Shown: piece by piece, positions 49,615-58,126 of the stretch
How the letters are laid out: each line of letters begins with the position of its first letter
Numbering within the stretch: position 1 is the first letter of the stretch
Assembly (NCBI GenBank): GCA_963725035.1
Contig: CAVRWX010000011.1
Span: forward strand, 62,001 to 126,000
Length of the DNA stretch: 64,000 bases
Direction of reading: 5' to 3'
DNA from: JALZKA01 sp963725035
Lineage (GTDB): Bacteria > Actinomycetota > Thermoleophilia > Solirubrobacterales > 70-9
Made by a program: the position numbers and the translations under genes
Notes under the pieces: model-generated
The model's database searches: none
What the model saw: only the letters and a program-made list of their open reading frames with translations
Told to the model about the DNA's origin: nothing

Positions 49615-51132
49615 ATGGCAGACCGCGGAGTCGTTGCCGGCGGGCACCCCGCCACGGCCGAGGCGGGCGCGTGGGCGCTGCGCGAGGGCGGCAACGCGGT
49701 CGACGCCGCGGTTGCGGCGGTGCTGACCTCGTTCGCCACCGAGAGCTCGCTCACGGGCCTCGGCGGAGGCGGCTTCATGCTCGTTCACGACTCCGATCGC
49801 TCCGTGCTCATCGACTTCTTTGTCGCGGCGCCGGGTCATGCCGGCACCGAGCGGAAGTCCGAGCTGGTCGCGGCTCCCGTGGAGTTCACCGACTCGGTCT
49901 CCCAGGTCTTCAACATCGGGGCAGCGTCATGCGGCGTCCCCGGCACCGCCGCAGGCCTCGAGCGGGCGCTCCGGGACTTCGGCTCGATGCCGCTCTCAGA
50001 GCTCGTCGCGCCGGCGATCTCGGCCGCCCGCGACGGCGTCCCCGTCGACGCCAGGGGCGCCTACCTCTTCAAGATCCTCTCGCCCATCCTCGTTCACGAG
50101 CCCGAGGCGGCCGCGATCTACGCGCCAGACGGACGGCTCTTGGGCGAGGGGGACACCTTCCGCTTCCCCGAACTGGCGGATGCGCTGGAGCTTTTCGCGG
50201 CCGAGGGCTCGGAGCCCTTCTACCGGGGCGAGGTCGCCAAGAAGGTGAGCGACTGGGTGCTGGAGCGCGGCGGGACACTTGCGTCCGGCGACCTTGCCGC
50301 TTACGAGCCCGTCGTTCGCGAGCCCGTCAGGGCGCACTTCCGCGACTGTGAAGTGGTGACCAACCCGCCGCCGTCGTCTGGCGGAACGCTCATCGCCTTC
50401 GCGCTGGAGCTGCTCGACCGGATGGGCTCCGCGGGCGTCGAGGAACTGGTCGCCGTGATGGCTGAAGCGCAGGACGCGCGGGGCGACGAGTTCGTGCGCG
50501 GCCTTTCCGAAGAGGGTTTCGCCTCGCGCTTCCTGGATCCCGAGATGCTTGCCAAAGCGTCCCGGTCGGTATCCAGCCGTCTCGGCTCGACCACGCACAT
50601 CACGGCGATGGACGGCGGCGGATGCTGCGCATCGGTGACCTGCTCGAACGGCACCGGGTCGGGCCTGGTGGTGCCTGGCACCGGCGTCCACGTGAACAAC
50701 ATGCTCGGCGAGGAGGACCTGAACCCGCTCGGCTTCCACCTCTGGGAGGCGGGTTCACGCCTGCCTTCGATGATGTCGCCGACGATCATCCTCCGCGACG
50801 GCGAGCTCGTGGCCGGCCTCGGAAGCGCGGGCTCGAACCGCATCCGCTCAGCGATCGTCCAGGTGATCCTGCGCCTGATCGACGACGGCATGGCCGTGGA
50901 CGCGGCGGTCCAGGCTCCCCGCGTCCATTTCGAAGGTGCGGTTGTCAGCGCCGAGCCCGGAATCGACTCGGAAGCGCTGGCGCGGATCGAGGCGGGCGGG
51001 GCCGAGGTCGACCGGTGGGCCGAGCGGAACATGTTCTTCGGCGGCGTTCAGGCCGTCACGCGCGATCCGGGAACGGGTGAGCTGAGCGCCGCAGGTGACC
51101 CCAGGCGCGGCGGGGCGGTCGCGTTCGCCTAG
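49615..51132 (+). CDS. ggt: Gamma-glutamyltransferase family protein
   Basis: This 505-residue Ntn-hydrolase-fold protein reads VVAGGHPATAEAGAWALREG, GLGGGGFMLVHDSDRSVLID, GVPGTAAGLERALRDFGSMP, and the autocatalytic cleavage and nucleophile site GSTTHITAMDGGG (first Thr of TTH at about residue 327), followed by GAGFLLNN-equivalent GVHVNNMLGEEDLNPLGFHL and LGSAGSNRIRSAIVQVILRL. It has no signal peptide, unlike many periplasmic GGTs. The substrate may be a gamma-glutamyl compound or an acyl thiol; the exact role is open. TAAGCT lies 6 bases before the ATG. A GGTGCCTGGCACC repeat unit occurs in its coding region (50670-50682) encoding VVPGTG. Confidence 0.92.
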   Translation: MADRGVVAGGHPATAEAGAWALREGGNAVDAAVAAVLTSFATESSLTGLGGGGFMLVHDSDRSVLIDFFVAAPGHAGTERKSELVAAPVEFTDSVSQVFNIGAASCGVPGTAAGLERALRDFGSMPLSELVAPAISAARDGVPVDARGAYLFKILSPILVHEPEAAAIYAPDGRLLGEGDTFRFPELADALELFAAEGSEPFYRGEVAKKVSDWVLERGGTLASGDLAAYEPVVREPVRAHFRDCEVVTNPPPSSGGTLIAFALELLDRMGSAGVEELVAVMAEAQDARGDEFVRGLSEEGFASRFLDPEMLAKASRSVSSRLGSTTHITAMDGGGCCASVTCSNGTGSGLVVPGTGVHVNNMLGEEDLNPLGFHLWEAGSRLPSMMSPTIILRDGELVAGLGSAGSNRIRSAIVQVILRLIDDGMAVDAAVQAPRVHFEGAVVSAEPGIDSEALARIEAGGAEVDRWAERNMFFGGVQAVTRDPGTGELSAAGDPRRGGAVAFA

Positions 51133-51139
51133 TTCTTCA

Positions 51140-51204
51140 CCGGTGCCAGGCACTTGGACGCGTCGAGACGAAGGATCCCGCCAGGTCCGGATGCCTGGCA
51201 CCGG
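51140..51204. terminator. Hairpin from repeat-family palindromes
   Basis: CCGGTGCCAGGCA (51140-51152) pairs perfectly with TGCCTGGCACCGG (51192-51204) at the convergent junction of ggt and the LON-domain gene. The arms belong to the GTGCCAGGCAC repeat family. Confidence 0.6.
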
Positions 51205-51212
51205 ACAAACAC

Positions 51213-51848
51213 CTAGGAGAAGGTGACCTTGCCGTTCATCTTCGCTGCCTCGGCGATCTCACGAGATCGCTTCAGCATCCCGACCAGGTCGTGAAGGGCC
51301 TGGCCAAGAAGCTTCATCCGCTCGGCCTCTGAGCGGAGCTCCAGGAGGCGCTGCTTGGTCAGGACGGGCAGTTCGACGCGGGCGGCGATCGCATACGCGT
51401 CGCTTTCCTCGAGACCGTCGATCTCCGGCTCCGAGCCCGACACGCGGCGCACCAGGTCGGCGAACGCCTCGCGGGCGTCGTCGGCGGCGTCCGGATCGCC
51501 GGGCTCCTCGTCCTCGGACAGTGCAACCGCCTCGACCTCACCGGCCGGGTACTCGGTGCCGTCGAAGCGCTCAAGCACTCGGAACGGCTCCTCGCCCGTT
51601 ACGAGGATGTCCATCCGCCCGTCCTCGAAGGTCTCAAGCACCTCGGTCACGCGGGCGGTGCATCCGATCCGCCGGGCGCTGCCGTCGTCGTCGCGAAGCA
51701 CGATGCCGAACGGCTCCTCGGTCTCCAGGCAGTGGCCGATCATGCGCTTGTATCGCTCCTCGAAGATGTGGAGCGGCATGAGCTCGCCGGGCAGGAGGAC
51801 GATCGGAAGCTCGAACAGCGGGAGCTCGCTTGTGGCGTCGTCATCCAC
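51213..51848 (-). CDS. LON peptidase N-terminal substrate-binding domain protein
   Basis: The 211-residue product from GTG 51848 has the LON N-terminal domain: LPLFELPIVLLPGELMPLHI, FEERYKRMIGHCLETEEPFG and IGCTARVTEVLETFEDGRMD, then VLTKQRLLELRSEAERMKLL near the end. There is no ATPase or protease domain, as in stand-alone actinobacterial LON-domain proteins of unclear role, possibly adaptors. The frame is open upstream to 51968, but TACAAT (51863-51858) nine bases before GTG supports the shorter, leaderless form. It is divergent from the adenylate cyclase gene. Confidence 0.88.
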   Translation of the reverse strand: MDDDATSELPLFELPIVLLPGELMPLHIFEERYKRMIGHCLETEEPFGIVLRDDDGSARRIGCTARVTEVLETFEDGRMDILVTGEEPFRVLERFDGTEYPAGEVEAVALSEDEEPGDPDAADDAREAFADLVRRVSGSEPEIDGLEESDAYAIAARVELPVLTKQRLLELRSEAERMKLLGQALHDLVGMLKRSREIAEAAKMNGKVTFS

Positions 51849-51918
51849 GCCCCTGAAATTGTAAGCCCGGGGAGACAATCGCACCGACAATCCGGCGATC
51901 GGCCAGAATGCGCGCTCG

Positions 51919-53031
51919 ATGAGCGTCGACTGGGAATCCGAGGGCCTCCTTGAGGGCACGGAGGGCAAGGCCCGCGAGGGGCGCCGTCAGCTTCTCGACG
52001 AGCTCAGCGAGTCCGGCGTGGGTCTCGAGGAGCTTCGTGACGCGGTTGAGGAGGGGCGGCTTGTCCTCCTGCCGCTCGAGCGGGCGCTTGTGGGCGACGG
52101 TCCACGGCTTAAGCAGGAGGAGGTCGCCGAGAAATCGGGCGTGCCCGTGGAGTTCCTGCGCCGGAACTGGCGCGCATTGGGAATGCCGGAACCCCAGGGC
52201 GACGAGAAGTTGTTCACCGAGCGCGACATCGAGGCGGCGAAGCAGGTGAAGAAGCTCCGCGATATCGGCATCCCCGAGGACGAGATGCTTCAGGTCTCTC
52301 GCGTGATCGGCATGACGATGTCCCAGCTTGCCGCCGCCAATCGCGGGCTGGGTGTCAGGGTCTTTGCCGAGGAGGGCGACTCTGAGCTGGAGGTGGGAAA
52401 GCGGTTCGCCGCGATTGCGCAGGGCGTGGCGCCGCTGCTCGGCTCGATCCTTGAATACGCGCTTCAGCTTCACATGCGCGAGCAGATCCGCCATGACGCC
52501 TTCGCGTCCGCCGAGATCTCCGCGGAGGTCGAGGCGGGGATCGAGATCGCGGTCGCGTTCGCCGACCTGGTCGGGTTTACGAAGCTTGGAGAGCGGCTGG
52601 ACCCGGCCGAGATCGGGGATCTGACCGACGAGCTCTCGAACATCGCCTCCGAGGTTGCCGGGGGCCCGGTGCGGCTCGTGAAGTTGATCGGCGACGCGGT
52701 GATGCTGACCTCACAAGACCCCGAGGCCCTGCTCGACGCGGCCCTCGAACTCGTCGCGAAGTCCGAGCAGGGAGGGGAGGACTTTCCGCTCCTGCGCGCG
52801 GGCGTCGCCAAGGGCCGCGTCGTTGCGCGCGGAGGCGACTACTACGGCCGGCCCGTCAACCTCGCGAGCCGCATCACCGCCATGGCTCGCCCGGGAAGCG
52901 TCGTCTGCGACCAGGCGATGCACGACGCGCTCGAGAATGGCTACGACTGGTCATTCGCCGGCGCCAGGCGCCTCAAGGGCATCAAAGGCGACGAGAGGCT
53001 CTTCCGCGCCCGGCCTGCGAAGCCTGACTGA
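51919..53031 (+). CDS. Class III adenylate cyclase with N-terminal regulatory domain
   Basis: This 370-residue protein has a helical N-terminus with a MerR-like segment (EEVAEKSGVPVEFLRRNWRA and ERDIEAAKQVKKLRDIGIPE) and a C-terminal class III cyclase catalytic domain: first metal Asp in VAFADLVGFTKLGERLDPAE (about 215), second in VKLIGDAVMLTSQDPEAL (about 258), and the substrate-binding NLASRITAMARPGSVVCDQA (about 313). It makes cAMP from ATP as a homodimer. The layout resembles mycobacterial Rv1264, where the N-terminal half inhibits the enzyme depending on pH. That control is inference. Start ATG 51919 has no Shine-Dalgarno; it lies in the divergent region. Confidence 0.9.
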   Translation: MSVDWESEGLLEGTEGKAREGRRQLLDELSESGVGLEELRDAVEEGRLVLLPLERALVGDGPRLKQEEVAEKSGVPVEFLRRNWRALGMPEPQGDEKLFTERDIEAAKQVKKLRDIGIPEDEMLQVSRVIGMTMSQLAAANRGLGVRVFAEEGDSELEVGKRFAAIAQGVAPLLGSILEYALQLHMREQIRHDAFASAEISAEVEAGIEIAVAFADLVGFTKLGERLDPAEIGDLTDELSNIASEVAGGPVRLVKLIGDAVMLTSQDPEALLDAALELVAKSEQGGEDFPLLRAGVAKGRVVARGGDYYGRPVNLASRITAMARPGSVVCDQAMHDALENGYDWSFAGARRLKGIKGDERLFRARPAKPD

Positions 53032-53032
53032 A

Positions 53033-53083
53033 ACCAAACGTCCAACGCTGTGCCCTATAGGGGGTAGTGCTGGACGTTTGGGT
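53033..53083. repeat. Long inverted repeat at convergent junction
   Basis: CCAAACGTCCA (53034-53044) and TGGACGTTTGG (53071-53081) flank 26 bases that contain CCCTATAGGG. It may be a bidirectional terminator, but no T-tract follows and the inner palindrome is AT-centred, which is unlike the GC-rich terminators elsewhere in the window. Confidence 0.75.
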
Positions 53084-53084
53084 G

Positions 53085-54440
53085 TTATCGAGCGTTCAGG
53101 ATCGCGCCGGCTGCGGCTTCGCCGGAGCGCACCGCGCCGTCCATGTAGCCGCACCACACAGACGCGTACTCCGTGGCGGCGAAGTGGAGCGGGCCGGCGG
53201 GCTCGCGCAGCGCTCGCCCGTGCTTGCCCAGAACTCCGGGCCCCAGATTCGAGACGGGGCCGCCGCGCGCCCACTCCTCCGCGAGCCAGTCGCGTTCGAG
53301 GAATTGGTCCGCCTCGAGCGCCATGGGGCCGAAGAGCCTCGCGAAACCGCCCAAAGCGACCTCGCGTCGTCCCGCGGCAGGCAGCTCCGCGTAGCCCGGG
53401 GCATCCTCGGCCCCGACGAAGCCGACCAGCGCGCCCGGCGTTCCCGGCGGCGGCGTGTTGTCGAAGGTGACGCTCACCGCGCTCGTGGTGCCGACACCCT
53501 CGCCGCTGAGGTCGTCGTCCCGCCAGAAAGGTTCGGCGTACGTGGCGGTCAGCTTTATGAGGTTGCCGCCCTTCCATGCCGCGGCGAGCGCTGCGTGTGC
53601 AGCGGGCAGCCCAGGCTCGAACTTGATCGTGCGTAGGAGGGCCGGCGGCACAGCGATCACCGCCCTTCGCGCCTTTACCGTGGCGCTTGCGCTCGCCAGC
53701 TCGATCCCGTCGGTACTCCAGCGCACCTCGGAAACCGGCGAGCCAAGACGGACGCGCTCACCGAGCTCGGTGGCCATGCGCTCGGCGATCAGTGCCGAGC
53801 CGCCCACGATCCGATCCTGCTGCGCGCCGTCTTCGACGTCCAGGAGCTTCTCGAAGCCTCCGCCGGCGCCCATGTAGGCGAGCGCCCACAGGAGCGAGAG
53901 CTCCCGCGGCTCGGCGCCCCAGACCGTCTTGCAGCTGAGCGCGATCAGCTCGCGGGCTTTGCGGGTCTTCGTATGCCGCTCGATCCACTCGCCGAACGTG
54001 ATCGAGTCGAGCTCAGCGGCCCCTTTGGCTTCCCAGGGAGCGGCGGGATCGACCTTCCGTACAGCCCGCCCGAGCCTCGTGCGGGCAATCCCGAGATCGG
54101 CGAGGACGAGCGGCGAGAGCTTGGGGATCGTGCCGCGGTAGCGCCGAAGGCGGCCGCCCGTTTCGATCACGTTCTGCCCCTCGGTCCGGGTCGGGAAAGT
54201 CTCCAGGCCGAGCTCCTCGATCAGCGCGAGAACGCGATCCTGCGTCGGCCCAACCCATTGGCCTCCCATCTCGGTGTGCTCGGTCTCGGAGATGGGCTCG
54301 TTGACGGTCCGCCCGCCGACTCGATCCGATGCCTCGAGCACGATCACGTCCGCGCCGCCCTCGGCGAGGCGCCGCGCCGCGGCGAGCCCGGCGAGCCCGG
54401 CTCCGACGACGGCTACGTCAACCTGACCGGGCGCGCTCAT
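53085..54440 (-). CDS. Flavin monoamine oxidase family protein
   Basis: This 451-residue protein has the N-terminal FAD fold VDVAVVGAGLAGLAAARRLA, LEASDRVGGRTVNEPI, and a MAO-like substrate region with GGQWVGPTQDRVLALIEELG. The C-terminal FAD segment ends LHFAATEYASVWCGYMDGAV and RSGEAAAGAIL, as in monoamine and putrescine oxidases. It oxidises amines with release of H2O2. The Cys that binds FAD covalently in MAO is suggested by WCGYMDG, but position is not certain. Substrate unknown. Confidence 0.92.
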   Translation of the reverse strand: MSAPGQVDVAVVGAGLAGLAAARRLAEGGADVIVLEASDRVGGRTVNEPISETEHTEMGGQWVGPTQDRVLALIEELGLETFPTRTEGQNVIETGGRLRRYRGTIPKLSPLVLADLGIARTRLGRAVRKVDPAAPWEAKGAAELDSITFGEWIERHTKTRKARELIALSCKTVWGAEPRELSLLWALAYMGAGGGFEKLLDVEDGAQQDRIVGGSALIAERMATELGERVRLGSPVSEVRWSTDGIELASASATVKARRAVIAVPPALLRTIKFEPGLPAAHAALAAAWKGGNLIKLTATYAEPFWRDDDLSGEGVGTTSAVSVTFDNTPPPGTPGALVGFVGAEDAPGYAELPAAGRREVALGGFARLFGPMALEADQFLERDWLAEEWARGGPVSNLGPGVLGKHGRALREPAGPLHFAATEYASVWCGYMDGAVRSGEAAAGAILNAR

Positions 54441-54515
54441 CGCGCAAGTCTTTCGCGTAACGCATCTGCGCGCTGCAGCACCACGTAATGAGGACGGCGG
54501 GGCCGACGCCTCGCT

Positions 54516-56266
54516 GTGCCTGAACCCATGACACTCCTAATTCTCTTCGCACTCATCGCGGGCGCCGGCACGGCGCTCAGCCCGTGCGTGCTCCCGATTC
54601 TGCCCGCGGTGCTTTCGGCTGGCGTCACGGGCGGTCGCAGGCGCCCGGCGGGCGTGGTCACGGGCATCGTGGTCGCCTTCACCTTCGCGACGGTCGCGCT
54701 CGTCTACGTGATCGACGCGTTGGGACTCCCCGACGACCTCGTGCGCTGGGTCGCGATCGGCACGCTCTTCGTGTTCGGAATCGTGCTGCTGGTTCCGCCC
54801 CTTGCCGACCAGGTCGAGGCGTTCATCAGCCGCATCGTGCCCGGCCCTGCCCGTTCCAAGGGCGAGGGGTTCTGGCCGGGCTTCCTCCTGGGAACGAGCC
54901 TGGGCCTGGTCTACGCGCCGTGCGCAGGGCCGATCCTGGCCGGCGTCATCACCGTGTCCGCCGCCCAGGACTTCACCGCCGGCAAGCTGGCTGTCGCGTT
55001 CGCGTACGCGATCGGGTCGGGCGCCGTCCTCTACGCGCTGATGCTGGGCGGCCGCAAGCTGGTCGACCGCATGGGCTCCTGGCGACACCGCGTCCAGGCC
55101 GTCATGGGTGCGTTGATGGTCCTGACCGCGGTCGCGATGGCCGCCGAGCTGGACATCCGCTTCCAGACCACGATCGCGGACGACCTCCCGGCTTTCCTGG
55201 TCAACCCGACCGGCGACCTCGAGGAGTCGGACACGGTCGCCGACGATCTCGCCGACGTGCGGGGGGAGGAGACGGCCCCATCGCCGCTGAGGCTGATCAA
55301 GAGGTCGAGCCGGAGGTCGTGCTACCGGAACTGGGGCTCGCCCCCGAGTTCACGGGCACGCAGCAGTGGTTCAACACGGACGGCGAGCCGATCTCGATCG
55401 AATCGGAGGTCGAGCAGGGCCACGTCGTCTTGATCGACTTCTGGACCTACACGTGCATCAACTGCATCCGCACGCTTCCGTATCTCAAGGCGTGGGACGA
55501 GGAGTACCGCGACGACGGCCTCACCATCGTCGGCGTGCACGCTCCGGAGTTCCCGTTCGAGAAGGAGGCGTCGAACGTCGAGGACGCCATCGCGGACAAC
55601 GGGATCGAATACCCGGTCGTCCAGGACAACGAGCTCGCGACGTGGACCGCCTGGGGCAACCAGTACTGGCCGGCCAAGTACCTGATCGACGCCGACGGCC
55701 AGGTGCGCTACACGCATTTCGGCGAGGGTTCTTACGACGAGACCGAGCAGGCCATTCGCTCGCTCCTTGCCGAGGCGGGTGACGATGACCTCGGCGCTGA
55801 GGCTAAGGCCAAGGGCGAGCGAATCGACCCGAACCTCATGACGCCCGAGACATACCTGGGCTCGCTCCGCGCGGAGGGCTGGGTGGAGCCCCCGCGAAAC
55901 GGCACCCCGACGTTCGACGCGCCTGCCGCGGATTCGCTCGAGCTCAACGAGTTCGCCTTCGACGGGACCTGGGAGATCACCGACGACGGCGCCACCTCGG
56001 TGGAGGACGCCGCGATCAGCTTCCGCTTCCAGGCCAAGAACGTCTTCCTGGTGCTCGGCGCCGAGGACGGCCCCCAGCCGGTTGAGGTTCTCCTCGACGG
56101 CGAGCCGGTGTCGAACGCTGACGCAGGCTCAGACGTGAAGGACGGAGTCGCGCAGATCTCCGCGGAGCGGCTCTACCGCCTGGTCGAGCTCGACGAGGCG
56201 GGCGAGCACACGCTCACGCTCCGCTTCGCGCCCGGAATCTCGGGCTACGCCTTCACGTTCGGCTAG
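54516..56266 (+). pseudogene. dipZ: DipZ/CcdA-thioredoxin fusion protein, single frameshift
   Basis: From GTG 54516 (ATG 54528 also possible) the first half is a CcdA/DsbD-type membrane domain of about six helices with the redox Cys pairs SPCVLPILPAV and YAPCAGPILAGV. Around 55265-55285 one base is missing; adding it joins VRGEETAP to IAAEADQEVEPEVVLPELGL in the other frame. The second half is a thioredoxin-like domain with WTYTCINCIRTLPYLKAWDE (CINC) and LATWTAWGNQYWPAKYLIDA, then a beta-rich C-terminal domain of about 160 residues. DipZ passes electrons from the cytoplasm to outer thiols for cytochrome or protein maturation. The repaired length is 583 residues, normal for actinobacteria. 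Confidence 0.88.
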
Positions 56267-57189
56267 GGCTTGCGGGCGCTGAGGACGAGGTTGTAGAAGA
56301 GCTGCGCGGGCAGGCGAGGCTCAAGGAGAGCCACATCGACCTTCTGAAGCGCGATGTAGCTGCGGAAGGCGAACCGGCGCCACGCCATCGGGACGTCCTC
56401 GGGGTCGGCGCTCGACTCGAGCGAGCGGAGGATCCAGCCGTACATGTTCGCCAGGAGCTCCTCGCCCTGGACGCGGATGTCCTCGAAGCCGGTGTCGGTC
56501 ATCCAGTCGCGAAGCGCGGTTGGATCGAACGCGTGGACGTCGACCTCGCCCTCGAGCCCGTGGCCGTCGTGAGGGTGTTTGTGGACGCCGTTGTCTTCGG
56601 CGGGACGCGCCCGCACCAGCGCGCGCCAGGCAGGGGCGCTCGCGGCGCCGATGCGCTTGGGAACCGACGCCAGCCGGTCGCCATAGGCGGACGGCTCGCC
56701 GCAGAAGGCGATCGCGCCGCCGGGACGTAGGACGCGGTTGAACTCGGAGAAGGCCGTTGCGAGGTCGGGGATGTGGTGGAGCACCGCGTGGCCGAGGACG
56801 AGGTCGAAGCTCTCGTCCTCGAAGGGAAGCTCCTCGGCGTCGGCCTGGCGGGTCTGGACGCGATCCGCGAGGCCGAGGCTCTCCGCGGTCGCTGAGAGGC
56901 TCGTGAGCATCCCGGTCGAGACGTCGGTCGCGATGAGGTTCGAGATCACGCCCTCCTGCATCAGGTTGAGCGAGAAGTAGCCGGTGCCGCCGCCGATCTC
57001 GAGGGCGCGCTCGAAGGGCGTTTCGGGCAGGTCGCCAAGCGCCTTGACCAGCTTCTGGCGCGTCTGGTCGCGGCCCACCTCGCCGAAGTCGATGCCCCAC
57101 TTCGCGTCGTAGGAGTCCGCCGCGCAGTCGTGATAGCGCTCGTTTACGTCCCGGATGTGCTCCGGAGTCGCCGTGGGAGAGGCCGGCAT
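56263..57189 (-). CDS. SAM-dependent methyltransferase
   Basis: The 308-residue product from ATG 57189 is a class I methyltransferase: ERALEIGGGTGYFSLNLMQE (SAM site), LIATDVSTGMLTSLSATAES, ADAEELPFEDESFDLVLGHA, VLHHIPDLATAFSEFNRVLR and PGGAIAFCGEPSAYGDRLAS. The long C-terminal part is typical of methyltransferases acting on small secondary metabolites or lipids. The frame upstream of 57189 is open to 57276 but TACAAT (minus strand, 57204-57199) is nine bases before this ATG, favouring the shorter form. Its 3' end overlaps DipZ by four bases. It is divergent from the glycan-methylation cluster at 57317; joint work is possible. Confidence 0.88.
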   Translation of the reverse strand: MPASPTATPEHIRDVNERYHDCAADSYDAKWGIDFGEVGRDQTRQKLVKALGDLPETPFERALEIGGGTGYFSLNLMQEGVISNLIATDVSTGMLTSLSATAESLGLADRVQTRQADAEELPFEDESFDLVLGHAVLHHIPDLATAFSEFNRVLRPGGAIAFCGEPSAYGDRLASVPKRIGAASAPAWRALVRARPAEDNGVHKHPHDGHGLEGEVDVHAFDPTALRDWMTDTGFEDIRVQGEELLANMYGWILRSLESSADPEDVPMAWRRFAFRSYIALQKVDVALLEPRLPAQLFYNLVLSARKP

Positions 57190-57205
57190 AAGGCGGGGAT
57201 TGTAG

Positions 57206-57262
57206 GTGAGGGGCTTGCCCCCGAAAGCAGCATGTAAGGACGGCGAAGCCGTCCGCAAGGTG
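57206..57262 (+). repeat. Structured boundary repeat, copy 6
   Basis: GTGAG, hairpin GGGC-TTG-CCCC, then CGAAAGCAGCATGTAA, then a second hairpin GGACGGC-GAA-GCCGTCC and GCAAGGTGTC. It lies in the divergent region between the methyltransferases, beginning beside the -10 of the minus-strand gene. Compared with copy 5, the second hairpin changes sequence but stays paired. Confidence 0.55.
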
Positions 57263-57316
57263 TCTCGAGGCGCCAATACGGTCGATTGGGCGCCGACTCG
57301 TACGATCCTGCCTCTC

Positions 57317-58072
57317 GTGGCCTACGTGCAGGAAAACCAGCCTGACGGCGTGCCTCCGCTCGCGCTCACGGGCGAGCGCACGCTCCCCGACGTGCCCGAG
57401 GAGAACTACTGGTACCGGCGTCACCTGGCCGTCTACGAGTGGATCGCCGCTCGCACGCGAGGGCTCCGTGTGGCAGATCTCGCCTGCGGCGAGGGCTACG
57501 GCTCGGCCACCCTGGCGCGCACGGCCGCTCAGGTCGTGGGGGTCGACGCGAACCCCGAGGCTCACGAGCATGCCCGGCTTCGCTACACCGCTCCCAACCT
57601 GCGCTTCGAGCGCGGTCTCGTCGAGGATTACTCCGAGCCGTGCGACGCGATCGTCTTCCTGCAGACGATCGAGCACATCCACGACCCCGGCGCGCTCCTC
57701 GCGCGGATCGCCGAGGCAGCGCCGCTCGCCTATGTCTCGACGCCGAACCGCCTGACCCTTGCTCCCGAAGGCGCGGAGAAGTCCGAGAACCCGTGGCACC
57801 TGCGCGAGTACACGGCTGCGGAGTACCGGGCGCTCCTGGAACCGCACTTCTCGGAGGTCACGCTCATCGGCGTCTTCCATGCGCGGAAGCTCCGGGCGCA
57901 CGAGATCGCGCTCGGCCTGGGCTGGGACCGCGTGCACAAGGCGACGCGCCTCACCAAGCCCTTCTACGACCGCTTCACCCCGGCGATTGCCGCTTCTGAC
58001 TTTGCGCTCAGGGACGAGTCGCGGTGCGACTTGGACAAGGCCCTCGACTTCCTGGCTGTGCTGAAGACGTGA
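57317..58072 (+). CDS. SAM-dependent methyltransferase of the glycan cluster (Rv3030-like)
   Basis: GTG 57317 is used: TACGAT (57301-57306) is ten bases before it and there is no Shine-Dalgarno; upstream codons of the open frame belong to the repeat. The 251-residue product is a class I methyltransferase: VADLACGEGYGSATLARTAA, VGVDANPEAHEHARLRYTAP, VFLQTIEHIHDPGALLARIA and STPNRLTLAPEGAEKSENPW with HLREYTAAEYRALLEPHF. The order methyltransferase, GH57, GT4 copies the mycobacterial Rv3030-Rv3031-Rv3032 set that makes methylglucose lipopolysaccharide, where Rv3030 methylates the glucan chain. That role is inference from gene order. Confidence 0.85.
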   Translation: MAYVQENQPDGVPPLALTGERTLPDVPEENYWYRRHLAVYEWIAARTRGLRVADLACGEGYGSATLARTAAQVVGVDANPEAHEHARLRYTAPNLRFERGLVEDYSEPCDAIVFLQTIEHIHDPGALLARIAEAAPLAYVSTPNRLTLAPEGAEKSENPWHLREYTAAEYRALLEPHFSEVTLIGVFHARKLRAHEIALGLGWDRVHKATRLTKPFYDRFTPAIAASDFALRDESRCDLDKALDFLAVLKT

Positions 58073-58126
58073 GCCTGAGGTCTGGCACCCGGTCCTTCAC
58101 GGAGGAAACGCGCCGAGGAGGGCAAG

